Assembly: GCA_002633005.1 (NCBI GenBank)
Contig: NMRA01000161.1
Location: 326,101 to 375,048 of the forward strand
Direction of reading: 5' to 3'
DNA length: 48,948 nucleotides
DNA from: Phoronis australis
Taxonomy: Eukaryota; Phoronida; Phoronidae
This document shows positions 28,724-40,212 of this stretch, piece after piece. Position 1 is the first letter of the stretch, and each line of letters opens with the position of its first letter. The translations under genes were made by a program, and so were the position numbers. Under the pieces are notes generated by a model. The model did not search any database, was not told the origin of the DNA, and was given only the letters and a program-made list of their open reading frames with translations.

Positions 28724-31101
28724 GGGGTAGAGTACACGCCGGTATCATTTAATTTTCCTCGAAAAATTTCTACACCGGCGTTTCAGATGGGCACGTTGAA
28801 TAGCGGATTTGCAGCGCAGACGAACTACGCATTGCGCATGTGCGAGTTACTTCCTTCGCGAAGGCTCATGGGATAGCTTGTGGTCAGGAATGTCTTGAGC
28901 AGGCTGGATAGTGTGTGCATTTGGAGTGATTTGCAAACTAAAAGCCATGTTTCATTTTTTGCTTTATAATACCAAGCAAGTCCTCTCTCTCGTTTGTAAA
29001 CACAGCGTAGCTATGATCAGTGACCGTGTGACCGAGAGCACGACTGTCGCCGTGTTCAGTATTGGGGTTATCGGCGTTGATTTCGAAATCTCTTCCTATT
29101 TCAGACAAGTTGAGAGTTCTTGGGTTGCTTAACTTTTGTAGCTTTCGCCGTGTATATGCTAGAGACGTTAATTTTAAGTGGAAACTCCGTCGGAATGTTG
29201 TTCTCATAAGTCTTTTTTCCACCAGGAAAATGTTCGCTGCACACACGATGGCCCCTAGGCAATTACATCGCACTGGATGCCGCAGGCATTCAGGGGCGAT
29301 AGTACATCCTCACAAAAAGTTACTCATTTCAAAATACAGCAAATANATTGTCGCCTGTGTAATTTTCATAGCTGTTGTACTTAACCGTCACTAGATGAAT
29401 GATCATCGTCTGTGAACTTTTTAAGATAGACAAGAGATTGATTTACAACGAAACGATCTTTAATAATATTGACTCTATTTGCAGTGAAAATTATAAAAAC
29501 TCCAAATCGATTTCATCATAATTTTTGTTAATTCTTTTGAAAACCTCCGTTGTTTGTCCGATGTTCGATACAAACAGCTACGCTAATTATCTATCACGCT
29601 GACTGAATAAATTAATGTAAAGACTCAAAAAGCTTCAATTTAATTCAGCCAATATTTTATAAGCTTTGAAGACATCGTTAATGCTGCAATTTCCATGTAC
29701 AACACGCAAAGATCTTAGTTAAAAATTGGTGATATCAAGGGCGGCAGTAAATATTAGGAATTACAAGGTGAATACATATGTTTAATGTACAGACATGAAT
29801 ATTTTTGGAGGAGGGGAATAGTGAAACATTATTAAGCTTTCGGCTTACCAAGATTAGACGAGTGAGGGTCGGGTCACAAGAAAAAATAAATTCCAAACCA
29901 TAGCTGTTGTATTGCAGCGACAGGTGGGATGTTGTAATAAGCCACGCACCGTAAATATTTTCTTACTTTTTGGTACCGCAAATATTACCTCGGGCGTAAA
30001 CACTGAAATCTGAAGGGAAAGTGCGTCAACGACACTAACACGGTGGTGTTTAGGGTATCGGTGGTACGGTTTGTTTAATTTACTTTTCGATTCGCCAAAA
30101 TGTCCTGAAAAAACATTGCGCTGATAATCATAAAGCCTTTTTGTTGGACATACAGTGTGTTTTTCACAAATACTAAAGGCCGGTTAGTTGTGACTACTAA
30201 GCAGGCCCGAAGGTCATTATTCTGAAAAAATTAGAGCATAGTCTCATGGGTTCATACTTACAGGGATCTATTCGCGGAAGCCCTATTATCCTCATAACAC
30301 CATTTCAACGGCTGCCCGATCACTGGGGGGTCTACGGGGGGTTCAGGTGTTTTAAACCCTCCTTGGAGTAGGACCAAATAAAACATCGCCAACAAACACA
30401 AAAACGGCACCGCCAGCGTGTGTGAACTCCAAGTGAACCACCTCGAAAAAAATGAGAGGGGTTTCACCCTGAAAATATAATTTGATTGCATTGCAATTTG
30501 CTATAATCACGATAGATAGATCCATCGCGAATTTTCTTTTTTACGTAACTAGGGTCTTTTCTCTAAGATATTTTTTGATTTGATTAGGGACAACACTGTG
30601 GTACAGCAACCCTGATATTCAGGCGAATCGACGGGCAACGTTTTACTTCATCTGTCATGCATTGCCATGCTGTTACACTCCTGTGACCATGTAACTTGAA
30701 TTTCGCTGGTGTAAAATGAAGTTGTCTTGCGCAGTAATCATACAGTGTATATTTAATGTATTTCTTTAAAAAACAACTCGAAGAAGAATTGCTGTCGTGG
30801 CGGGCGCTGTGGTCAGGTCGCAAGCCCGTTTCAAGATACACCTCAGAAAATTAAGCATATACCGGGAATGAACCCGGGGAAGGTGGCACTCATATTGACA
30901 AGGTGACCGCATTTGCCAGCAGTGTAGAGTAACAAAAATGGGGCTATTCGGAGAATTCTCCTCGCGGTGTCGCTGCTGTACTAGTGGTGATTGAATTGCG
31001 CATGCGTGGCTGTCTGCATGTAAACAACTGGTAAAGATGGAATTTTTATCAGAATACGTCGTCGCGCTAAGCCTTATTACTGATAATTTCCCTGGTGCAA
31101 G
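28724..31101. other. No gene recognised
   Basis: Contains NRF-1-like TGCGCATGTGCG (28833-28844) and TGCGCATGCGTG (30997-31008), an N at 29346, and frames of chance length. A phase-1 acceptor (TTTTTTCCACCAG, about 29223) opens a short frame GKCSLHTRWPLGNYIALDAA that stops at about 29300; I could not place it. Confidence 0.45.
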
Positions 31102-31263
31102 TCTTCGACAGTTGGCCACAAATTCCCAAAAGACATAAGGTTACTATATTCGTGAACAATTGCGGTCAACAGGGTCAACTAACTGACAAAAAGTGTGTGG
31201 ATGCTGAAGCCCCGTGTGCGCTCTATGACTATGCAGTTCCATTCGGAGAAACCACATTACTTG
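31102..31263 (+). CDS. Orphan exon A, unrecognised cysteine-containing protein
   Basis: Acceptor CCCTGGTGCAAG, donor GTAAGT, 162 nt, phase 1 at both ends, open throughout. The peptide contains KRHKVTIFVNNCGQQGQLTD, then KKCVDAEAPCALYDYAVPFG. Three cysteines and alternating hydrophobics suggest an extracellular beta-rich domain. Family not recognised. The frame extends upstream to about 31071 through a hydrophobic LLLIISLVQVF run that could be part of a signal peptide encoded from an earlier acceptor. Confidence 0.4.
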
Positions 31264-31907
31264 GTAAGTTTTTAGCAATCAGTTTCTATCAACATCGTTC
31301 GGTGATGTTATCCACACCAGTTGCCCCACTGAATAACAGTTTTATTGAGTGGAACTAAGTGTTTCTTTTTGGAAACTCACACGATGAAGGGTAGGCTAGC
31401 AGCACATATTCATATTGTCCTGGGTGGGAGTGATCCCAAAATAAGAGGTGTATGGTACGTCATGCACAGAAGTCAAGAGTGACTTTTTCACAGCAGCTTC
31501 TCTTCAAAACTATGCTGTTTCCAAGAAAATTCTCTAGATGAGTGAGTTTCCTTATTTTATCGTGGACCCCACCCCCAAGACCACCAGCTCAGTTATCGAA
31601 TTAACATGAATAAACCTTAATTCCGTAAATGTCGTAACATTGCATTGGAAAAAAATTGACACCTAGAATGAATTTTACTTGTTGAGATCAGAAGCACATT
31701 TTAAGTGTCATGAAAAATACACATTGTTAAATCACAATAGCCTGTTTCACATATTTTAATTCAGATATTAAATAAGACTTGGGTACAAAGGTTATTAGTT
31801 TCTACACATAAACATGAAGATGAAATGTCAAGTATGATCTGCCTTACAAAGGTAGTTTTGTCTTGTATTTTCTTTTACAATTTGCTAATATTTCTATTCT
31901 GTTACAG

Positions 31908-32028
31908 GCGAGAAAAAACAACTGAAACCAACCGCCTGACCATCTATTTCTCCGTTGGACAAAGTGAAAAGCAATCCTTCAGCAATAACTTGAGAGAATT
32001 GAACGTAATTCAGAAATTCGGCACCTGA
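31908..32028 (+). pseudogene. Orphan exon B with apparent 1-nt frameshift in an A run
   Basis: A strong acceptor (TTTCTATTCTGTTACAG) begins an exon that in the expected phase 1 stops after ten residues (GEKKQLKPTA). With one more A in the six-A run at 31913-31918 the frame would continue ETNRLTIYFSVGQSEKQSFS to a TGA at 32026-32028, which reads like the continuation of exon A. Either the base count is wrong or polymorphic, the gene is broken, or a weaker GAG acceptor five bases downstream is used, which also restores the frame. A GTAATT at about 32006 could be a donor in phase 0. Confidence 0.35.
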
Positions 32029-33670
32029 TATGCCTGATTATGGACTCCCTCGCAATGTTGTTTCTTTCTGTGCTTTTTCAGATTGCCATTTGTTTTTAAA
32101 TACACTGATAATTTTTTATTCTCGAATCTTGTGCATAGCAGATTCTTATCCAGCTAGCTACAATTGACAATAAGACAATCAATGCAGTCACTGAATGTCA
32201 TTTCCCCATAAGCTGTACCAAATTAAAAAGTTTTTACCAATAGTATAAAGCCTTTCTTCTGAAAGGAAAATTTAATGTCACTCAGCTTTTGGCTTTCATT
32301 TCACTGGGTCCTAGTTTCAATGGCTTATAGAAGCGCTTGTTTCAACACGTGGCTTTCTTTCAGGTAACCTCATTCAGCCTCAATAACATCCACAATTAGA
32401 CCCTTGAAGGTAAACACAGCAGCATATCACTTGAATCGTTTTGAGCCCAAAATCAGACTCTGAACTAGACCAGAGTGTGACTAGGTCTTCTTTCGCTTCA
32501 GTCCCTCATGTTTCTTCCAGGAAAGGAAATAAGCTATTGTCCACACATGACTCATTGCCTATGAAAGGGCATCCTCACCAACAAGGCTTATTTGTGTAGC
32601 AGTCAGATATACATGTAGTTCGTCTGGATACGCAGACTTCCACTGGCACATTGTCATATGGTAACTTAGTACTGCCATTCACATTTCTCCAGGGCCACTG
32701 ACTTGCACATTGTGCCATGCAGCACTGCTGGTGTGTGGAAATGCTGTGGGAAGAGAACGGAGTAACAAAGCTTGTCTATGATACAGCTTGAAGTGGCCTT
32801 AAAATGTCACTGAACCTGGAACAAATATTGAAATATGAATAATTACTCCAGATTGGATAAAAAATGTTATCCCTGTTTTTCAAATATATATGGTGATTGG
32901 TCTACAGTTTCACATAAAAGAAAATAATTACTATTTTCAGAAACCAAGGGTGTATATAATGAGTATTGCATAAAACTGTGTCTTTATTTTTGTTCCCTAG
33001 CCATAACAATTCTTTAAACGCATCACTTGTCTGTAAATTATACAAGTTTTTTGAGACAACTTCAAACCTTTGTTACCCATTTTCAAGCCTTTTTAATTTT
33101 AATACTTTCAGCAATTTTAAACTCAGATTACAGGTTCATGGGTCTGTCAAGCATACTTCTAGCCTAAGGTTGAGGGAACCGTTTTTCTTCTAATAGAAGA
33201 TATAAAGATTTGGGTCATTTAAAAATGATGGATAATCTTTCTGTTGTTTAAGAGTAATTACAAATCGTAAGGCACCATCAATAATGTAATTTTCACAAAA
33301 ATGGCAGTCATTTGAATTTATAACGACTTGCAACATTTCAAGGCATGAGTTAAGACTATTCAGCCACTGTGAATTCGGAAAATGTAATATATTTTCGAGG
33401 TTTTACAATTGATACAAGTAGCAAAACAGTTACATGAAATCAACTTGAAGGGACTTCGTGAAGGTTTAGAATTACCTCACCCTGCTCTTTTCCCCAAACA
33501 TTTATTACCTGTTATTTCCACACATTCAGTTGTACCAAATATTACAACCCCCAATGCCAATCCCCCTCGGGACCTGAATAAGTAATTTAACAAAATGACT
33601 TTAAAAATAGCTGTTCTTTTCAAAGGCTTTGTTCGTTGTCTCCAATATTGAAAGTCGGCTTTGACAACAG

Positions 33671-33857
33671 ATCTGCATTGGATGGGAAGATCTTGTTGGT
33701 TAGCAGCAGTCGAATGCTAAAAACCAATTTTTGTCCATTCATGGACGGTGCAGAAGCGATGCATATCTCCTCTGCACGGTACAAGCCTGTGTGTGTCGTC
33801 AGCTTATACTCTGGTGGCATTACTGCGTCATTTAATCTTCACTTGAGAATGAAACAA
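33671..33857 (+). CDS. Orphan exon C, unrecognised
   Basis: Open frame from acceptor TTTGACAACAG to donor GTATGT at 33858, leaving phase 0. The peptide has LDGKILLVSSSRMLKTNFCP and YKPVCVVSLYSGGITASFNL. A second possible start at 33690, after GGGAAG, would accept phase 0 from exon B. Two cysteines, beta-strand-like alternation. The antisense frame at 33620-33820 overlaps it, so strand is not certain. Confidence 0.3.
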
Positions 33858-34173
33858 GTATGTTTCGAAAGATCATGTGTCTTTTAATTATGTCGCTAGG
33901 TCAGCTACTGCATCTATGTTCAGTTGAGAGTAGAGTTTTGTTCCGAAAGTACTAACGCAACGGAATAAAGACTGTGAACAATGAAAAGTGTTGTGCATTT
34001 AAAAAATTCTGTATAACCGAAAAATTGCTCCCGAAGTAATGTCAGTACAGTAAGTACAACAGAAAAACAATGGATATACCTTTTTAGACAACCTCTCACA
34101 TCAGTTAACCACTAGGTTTTCAAAAGACAACAGGCTGGTTGAAGCTGTCATTTCTTATGCCATTAGTGAATAG

Positions 34174-34258
34174 CAGGATGAGGTATGCAGACTTAGGCTC
34201 ACTGGAGGATCGGCTACATTTCCAGGACAAAGACTTGTCATCACCAGATTCCCTGAAG
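34174..34258 (+). CDS. Orphan exon D, unrecognised
   Basis: Phase 0 in, phase 1 out: acceptor GTGAATAG, donor GTGACT. The peptide QDEVCRLRLTGGSATFPGQR continues LVITRFPE. Its Cys, GG and alternating hydrophobics echo the end of exon C (C-V-V-S-L-Y-S-G-G), so C and D may encode related strands. Phase agrees with exon C. Confidence 0.3.
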
Positions 34259-34371
34259 GTGACTGACCCCTTTCTGACTATCGCATTTTGAATAAAAAGC
34301 TGTGTCTTCTGTTAAATTACCTATTAGCAATGACGGACTCTGAAAACTAGCTCAGGTGTATCTTGTTTAGC

Positions 34372-34433
34372 CAGAGCGAACTTTTAAACCATACAATGAC
34401 TACAGAGCGAACTTTTAAACCATACAATGACTA
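34372..34433 (+). repeat. Perfect 2 x 31-bp tandem duplication
   Basis: A 31-bp unit beginning CAGAGCGAACTTTTAAACCA occurs twice without a mismatch, followed by CAG. A recent replication slip or assembly stutter. Confidence 0.95.
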
Positions 34434-34882
34434 CAGTGCAGCAAATCATTAAGAAAACTCATCCAATATAAACTGTAAGACCAATTCAACAATTCAGCAG
34501 TCTGTTTCATGCCTAAGAACACACCAGCCAAATTTCAATAAGATCCTGCACGGTATTTACGAGATACAGCCACTGACGCTCAGGCAGGGTTGTTGGCAAT
34601 GTGCACCCAAATGTAAATATGTATCACTATATTTGCCAGAGAATCTGTTATCATACAACAAAAAGAGTGCCTTCTCCTACTAGCTTTTGTAAAAATCGTT
34701 TAGCTCACAAGTGTCAACTTAGTATGGTACATAATGCTACCCCAACACTTGTATTTTTTATTTCCTGCAACTCATTCACTCAACAAGTGACGGGAAGTCA
34801 CATTGCTTTGATTTACTATCCAAACAGAAAAATAGAAAAAATATCATGTTCCAGTATGTGATAGTAACAAAATGAGTATTTT

Positions 34883-34950
34883 GTGGGCGGCGCAGCACTA
34901 AAACAAGTGGGGCTATATCCCCCCCCCTCTATGGTATGCCGTCTGTGTAT
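34883..34950. repeat. Hairpin element, GGCGGCGC family
   Basis: GTGGGCGGCGCAGCACTAAA, GTGGGGCTATA, a run of C and GGTATGCCGTC in the family order; the right end is diverged. Confidence 0.65.
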
Positions 34951-35472
34951 TTAGATGTCATTCTAACTCGTACAGAATTTCTGCAGTATAACTGAGGTGA
35001 TCAAGTAGCAACGGGTCAGTAAAATTGGCCATAATTGTTATTCCTTTCATTTTGTTCTGAGCTCACATGAATTGCTTGTCTAGTGCCTTTTCATCACATA
35101 ATTTAATTGAGGCGTCAGGTACCTTATTTCAACACAGATAATTTTTAAATGTGTTGAATGTTTTGTGGATGGAACCCCCACTTTTCTCTCCAGGCAGTCC
35201 TTTATTCCGAATCTGGTTTCTCTGAAAAGTTTTAGGACATCGTCCTCCAGTAGATGCTGCTAAACTGAAATGCGAGAATCAGAGAATTGTACAACTTTAA
35301 TATTTCAAGTATTTTGGATACACAAGTGAGCATTGTGTATTTGTTCAATAGACAAGTACATGTAATTGCTGTAGGACAGGCTAGTGTTATCCAAAATACA
35401 CTGTACCAATCCCACAGGCGACGCAAATTTCTAGAGTTCAATATCAGTAATCAGCATTGTCTTTTATTTAGC

Positions 35473-35543
35473 CTATGGTTTCAAAAACATCTCCACTGGA
35501 GGTTCTTACATATGGTTCAAAAATATGCTATGAACTGGTCAGG
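35473..35543 (+). CDS. Possible further orphan exon E
   Basis: A good acceptor (GTCTTTTATTTAG) precedes a frame that in phase 1 reads AYGFKNISTGGSYIWFKNML and then a stop. In phase 0 it reads PMVSKTSPLEVLTYGSKICY to a donor GTGTGA. Phase 1 follows from exon D, but neither reading shows a domain. Very tentative. Confidence 0.15.
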
Positions 35544-35755
35544 TGTGACCTACTTTTTAACATTTTGTAGGGCCTGCGAATCGCACTGGAAGTGCCCATT
35601 CAGCTAACGACTGTCTTACAAATAAACAATTGAAACTTGTTGTTAAAGCAGTAGATTTCCTTTGCCAGTCCGAGGGTGCAAATAGCTTACGGGTAAAATC
35701 CTGCCTAATACTCTGCCCTGCCCCCCCCCCCCCTGCTGCCCCTGAGTAGTACTAC

Positions 35756-35830
35756 ATGGGCAGCACATTATAGCCTGATAGTGGGCTGGGGGAGGTTATA
35801 GCCTCGCTCTTTCGGTCCTACTCCACCCAT
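35756..35830. repeat. Hairpin element, GGCGGCGC family, diverged
   Basis: ATGGGCAGCACATTATAGCC, GTGGGCTGGGGGAGGTTATA and CCTACTCCACCCAT follow the family plan with several changes. Confidence 0.55.
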
Positions 35831-35957
35831 ATACTATTAGATCGTATCATGGCATCATAAAACATCAGAAAGTAGCCAAAAGACCATGTGGGAAAACAAA
35901 ACACTCATAACAAGAAGGATTTCATCATTTACGCAACAAAAACTCTTTGTAACAACT

Positions 35958-36494
35958 TTATTTTGTGATACCGTTGGACTTCCGAGTCAACGTAGCCGCT
36001 CGTGGCGCAGACATGCGGCATTTTATTGAACTAACGACTGCTGTTTGAAAAGTGCCAATGTGCAGCAGTTTGACAGAATTTCTGAAAATGAAATGATCGT
36101 CAATTAAAAGACTGATAAAATCTATACCTAAACATAGGGGGGCATATTGCGCAACTGTAAAAACATCTCCCAACCAATCAAATTTAGGCATTCCGGACGA
36201 TCGAAAGCTCGCCATGAGAAGTTGGCTTGTGTTCCAGAAAACAAATTGAGGAGGTGCACACGCATCTAAACCATACCCTGTCCAAATTTCATGTTTGTAA
36301 TCGAGAGTACATGTATAATGCCATTTGGGTTTTAGGAACAAGAGGCACTTTTCCGAAAGTTGATCAAAAGGTATGTCGGAATCCTGATACCTGACCCATA
36401 TTGAATAATATTTTTTGATTGAATTTAAAACGTTCAATTGACTACAAATCCTTATAATTAGACATGTTTTTATGCAATCCAGACTTTTGTTCAT
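35958..36494 (-). CDS. Uncharacterised 178-codon ORF
   Basis: Minus-strand frame from MNKSLDCIKTCLIIRICSQL to GITK, the second longest open frame in the window. The predicted protein is Trp/Cys-containing with several hydrophobic stretches. I see no signal peptide or recognisable domain, and no clear acceptor near its start. At this length chance is possible but not very likely. It could be a single-exon gene, a large exon or mobile-element coding sequence. Confidence 0.3.
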   Translation of the reverse strand: MNKSLDCIKTCLIIRICSQLNVLNSIKKYYSIWVRYQDSDIPFDQLSEKCLLFLKPKWHYTCTLDYKHEIWTGYGLDACAPPQFVFWNTSQLLMASFRSSGMPKFDWLGDVFTVAQYAPLCLGIDFISLLIDDHFIFRNSVKLLHIGTFQTAVVSSIKCRMSAPRAATLTRKSNGITK

Positions 36495-37574
36495 AGTTTT
36501 AATTTATTGCAGATACTCAGCTTAAGTTTGTGTTGCTATCAAATTTTCAATAATTTGAAGCTGACCAAGTCAAAATGGCTGCTACTATGGGTTGCAGAAT
36601 TTCAAGGCAGATTATTTTGGAAATTAAGTTTCTAATATAAAATTTTCAATGAATTTGAACATAATTTTTTGTACGAAAAGATCAAGCTAATATGTGTTGT
36701 TTCACGTATTTTGCACCAAATTAAACGGCCCATTGTCGCCGATTCCAGTATGGCGAACACACTCAACAGCGGCCCGGTTTGGAGACGCGCAGCATTCACA
36801 ACTTCGGCTTCAAAAAGACATGAATGCAACGTTCCTAACATGAAAGTTTTTGTATCAAGCAAGTTACACTTTATAATAAACATTGTGAAAATTGCCTGAT
36901 AACAATTCTGACAAAACGTTTTTTGGACTGTTTCGACGACCCCAGTCACTCTCCTGGGGATTCCCATGCGGTCCCGTATTAGAATGTGGGCTAGATAATT
37001 GAACAAAACAATCTAAAGGAAATGATTTTGATCAATTTTCATATTAACTGATATGGAATGAACAATTAATGTGTTTTTCCGATTTTCCAATAAATTAAAC
37101 TGCCAGTCATCGCTGATTCCAATACAATGGTGACACGATGAAAGCCAAATTCGTTGTAACGATGATTTCATAGACTTCGATTGTTGCAATGGCTATCTCA
37201 AGTTTTTTGTTGGCGCTAAATGGGGTTGGTGATGGGGCTACTGTATTGTAAAAGCCTACTTAATTAATGACTGGGGTATGCCGTATGTTGGTTTTTGTCA
37301 CCAAAATACGTACTTTAGATATCACAATAGTCATTTTGGCACCATATTAGGCCCTCACGTCTATCGATAGAGATAGTAATTCTACCAATAGAGTTAATAA
37401 GTCTATCGATGGAATTAGCAACGGAGAAAAAAAGTTGCCTTGCCGTCCTTTCGCATTTAACTTGGACGTTCAGCACGCAAACTCGTCATATCTAAAAACA
37501 ACGTGTCAACAATATAAACCTACAGAAAATAAGAAACGCGTTCGTAAATTTCAAAAACCGCTATTCCAGTAAAC

Positions 37575-37721
37575 ATGGGAATGAGGAAGTTCTTTCCCCT
37601 TTTTCTCTTTTTAGCAATCCTTCCCAGAGGCATTGAAAGTGTCTGTTTGCTTATTGACGCACCAGGTCACGTGTATTCCACTTATTGCGCCAAAAGTTTT
37701 CCCGTCATCACTGCTAGCTAG
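37575..37721 (+). CDS. Small secreted-type ORF, 48 codons
   Basis: ATG in strong context (AAACATGGGA) opens MGMRKFFPLFLFLAILPRGI, a textbook signal peptide (basic start, hydrophobic core, polar end). It continues through VCLLIDAPGHVYSTYCAKSF to TAG at 37719-37721; a second in-frame ATG lies at 37581. It may be a mini-protein or the first exon of a secreted gene with a weak donor near 37665. The same pyrimidine-rich DNA could instead be a splice acceptor (TTTCTCTTTTTAG), so the signal-peptide look may be coincidental. Confidence 0.3.
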   Translation: MGMRKFFPLFLFLAILPRGIESVCLLIDAPGHVYSTYCAKSFPVITAS

Positions 37722-37908
37722 ACTATTGAGGTATACCGACTGTATCAAGAGGTACAGGTATGTTGAGTTATACTTTAATCAGCAGAATGTCATTGAAGGT
37801 GAAACAAAATAACCTGTGCTATGCAGGACTTGCTTATGTTCTAAACTGTTAAAGAGTACGCAACTATATTTAAAAAAAGATATAATATCCCTCGCCCTTA
37901 TTTTCAAT

Positions 37909-38139
37909 GGGCCTTCTTTCCAAGAAACTGAATTAAGTTCATTTTTGACTTAAGATTAAGACTTGTCTTAACTTCCAATCTTTGAAACTTCCCAATTCGG
38001 TAAATAAGTCAAATTTAAGATAAAAATTATGTCAAGCACTTAAGTCAAACTTAAGATCTCTTTCTTGAATTGCTTTTATCTTGAAAATTTAAAAAAGTAA
38101 GATTTGTCTTAGCTAAGTCAGTTTTGTTGGAACGGGCCC
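37909..38139. mobile_element. MITE-like element with terminal inverted repeats
   Basis: Left end GGGCCTTCTTTCCAAGAAAC and the reverse complement of the right end, GGGCCCGTTCCAACAAAACT, match over roughly 28 bp with a few mismatches. The interior is AT-rich, with repeated CTTAAG-type palindromes (GACTTAAG, ACTTAAGTC, CTTAAGATC). No coding capacity. The superfamily cannot be fixed, because no clean target-site duplication is visible. Confidence 0.55.
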
Positions 38140-38813
38140 ATGAACTTTTGAGACTAAACATAATTGTTAAATGTGTGTATTAAGTGGGAATTTTTTGAGA
38201 TTTTCTGTATATCTTGTGATACTAGACTTTATTTACGTCAATCACCTTTGATGTAAATGTATGCACCACTCAAAAAGTTTAAGTTTTCTGGCTTACAAGT
38301 CTGTAATTTCGAAGAAATCCAACTAAATAACAACACCTATACATGTAGATTGACGTGCTAGGTGGGAAAGTTTAAATTGTTTGTCTTTTAAGTGTTCATC
38401 CTATGATAAAAGAACACAATTACAGTTATCAAAAGGTAGTCATAACAAAGTGTGCGGTTGAGGCTCGGAAGGTTCCCGGGTCTCAAAGTTAGATCACCGC
38501 TTTTGGTGGATCACAGTGGGAAAAAGACTAATTGAGCATGCACTGAATATCTTTTCCAGTGTGATCTAATTATGTTACGTAGGACCTTGTGGACAAGTGT
38601 GTGTATTTAGTCAAATATTTATAAAACAATACATTGTAAATGTTAACTCTGTAAAAAGATATGTTTTCTCAAAGCAATTTAAGATTGTAGAAGGTGATTT
38701 CGGATTTTATACTAAACAGCAGCTACTTGGGTAATGTGAAAACGTCTTTGCAGTAAAATAAACCAAAATGTATTTTGATCTTAAAAGAACGATATCTTTA
38801 ATATAACCAATTT

Positions 38814-38929
38814 TCATTTGATAGAAGTATCCAAGTTAAAATCCAATAAAACGCTGCTAGAACGTTGTAACTTCTCATTAAGTTTGCGATCCGATTCATC
38901 CAGCAATTCCTTGTTTTGTAATTGAAGTC
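38814..38929 (-). CDS. Possible terminal exon of a minus-strand gene, helical/coiled-coil tail
   Basis: On the minus strand a strong acceptor (a long T tract then CAAAATTAG) precedes, in phase 1, a frame reading LQLQNKELLDESDRKLNEKL, then SSSVLLDFNLDTSIK and TGA. Heptad-like Leu spacing suggests a coiled coil. An ATTAAA follows the stop within about 12 nt, as expected for a 3' end. No upstream exon is firmly identified; the membrane-type frame at 40.4 kb on the same strand is one possibility. Confidence 0.3.
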
Positions 38930-40212
38930 CTAATTTTGAAAAAAAATAAATTTTAAAGAATTTAAACAGATTCCGTAATAGCTGTGTGAACAACGTTAGC
39001 CAAATATGGACACTATTCAAGAGCCTTAAGACAGTCCAAAAGAGAAGTTTGCTTTTTTCTCACCATCAAATTTGGAAATAATAAAATCGGTCATTCAAAG
39101 ACATAAACTATGTCCCAAAGCTTGTCAGACCTTGGTAGAAGTAAGCTGCCATCCATAAACATATAAAATATTTAGCGGAGTTGGTTAACCCACCCAAAAT
39201 CGGGACGTTCATTTCAATGACAGGTGACAGTTAAGATCTGCGGGGAACACACGTATGCAGAGCATCTGACGGTAGAAACCAAATTGGCAAGGATCGCTTT
39301 AAGACACGTCAACATGTATAAGACTCGTAAAAGAGAATGAAATACACCTCTAACACGTTAAAGTATAAATCTTTCTTTGACCTTGATGAATACGAGTAAG
39401 ATGGAATATTAAGAAAAATTATAACGATATGTTTTGGCTGCCGAACCACACCCAATCAGAGACGAGTCCTGTTCAAGGGCCCGAAAACAAAAGAATAAAA
39501 GTGTTTAGTATTCCCAATTCCAAAGTACCACTCATGATACCTCAAACTTAATTACGCTACAGATTTTTAATCTGTTAGTAACATCCAGAAAATCCAGGCA
39601 CAAAGAACACGGACAAAAACATAAAATTTGACCGTTTTCTCCCCAAAATTACCATTTCTCTTCAACTACTAGCAAAAATCTTACTTCTTCTTCAGAATGC
39701 GCTTTCTGTTTAGACTCCAAAAATGTGGTCATAATACGCCTCTAACCATCTAGTTTTTTGGCATTTTTCATTTGCTTGACAGCCACCTGACTTGAAAATC
39801 GCACCTGGTTTCTACAGCCACCAATTTGCATCAAAAATCGGTCACGGCTAAAAAATCGGCTTTTCCCATTCGAAAGCACAAGCAAATTAGTTTCCAGGAT
39901 ATTGTTTTCAACACATTCCTTAAGCTACTTGTCATACCTCACACAACCCCTGTACAATTTTTATATTCCAGGAAATGTCCCGTGGCCGTATCGCGACTGT
40001 TCAGTGCTACCTTTGCCTATCACTGACTAGCCAACAAATACACTGTAGCTTAAAGTAAACGTCACACTGGACCTCAGAATATGAATGCTGACTCACGCTA
40101 AAGGGGGAAGGACAGTCCCGCCACAGATAATGTTATCGCATTGGGGTAGCATTGGAAAATTTGTCGCTTACTCTGGTCAACGCTAAGATTCCCGTAGCTC
40201 AACCAACTTTTA

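Larger units (their letters stand above)
35544..37574. other. No firm gene; minus-strand ORF and repeats
   Basis: Holds a diverged GGCGGCGC-family element (35756-35830), the 178-codon minus-strand ORF listed separately, and a local diverged duplication: AAATTAAACGGCCCATTGTC near 36718 resembles AAATTAAACTGCCAGTCATC near 37092. Frames at 36632-37006 (minus) and 36669-36899 (plus) overlap and have no domain. Confidence 0.4.
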
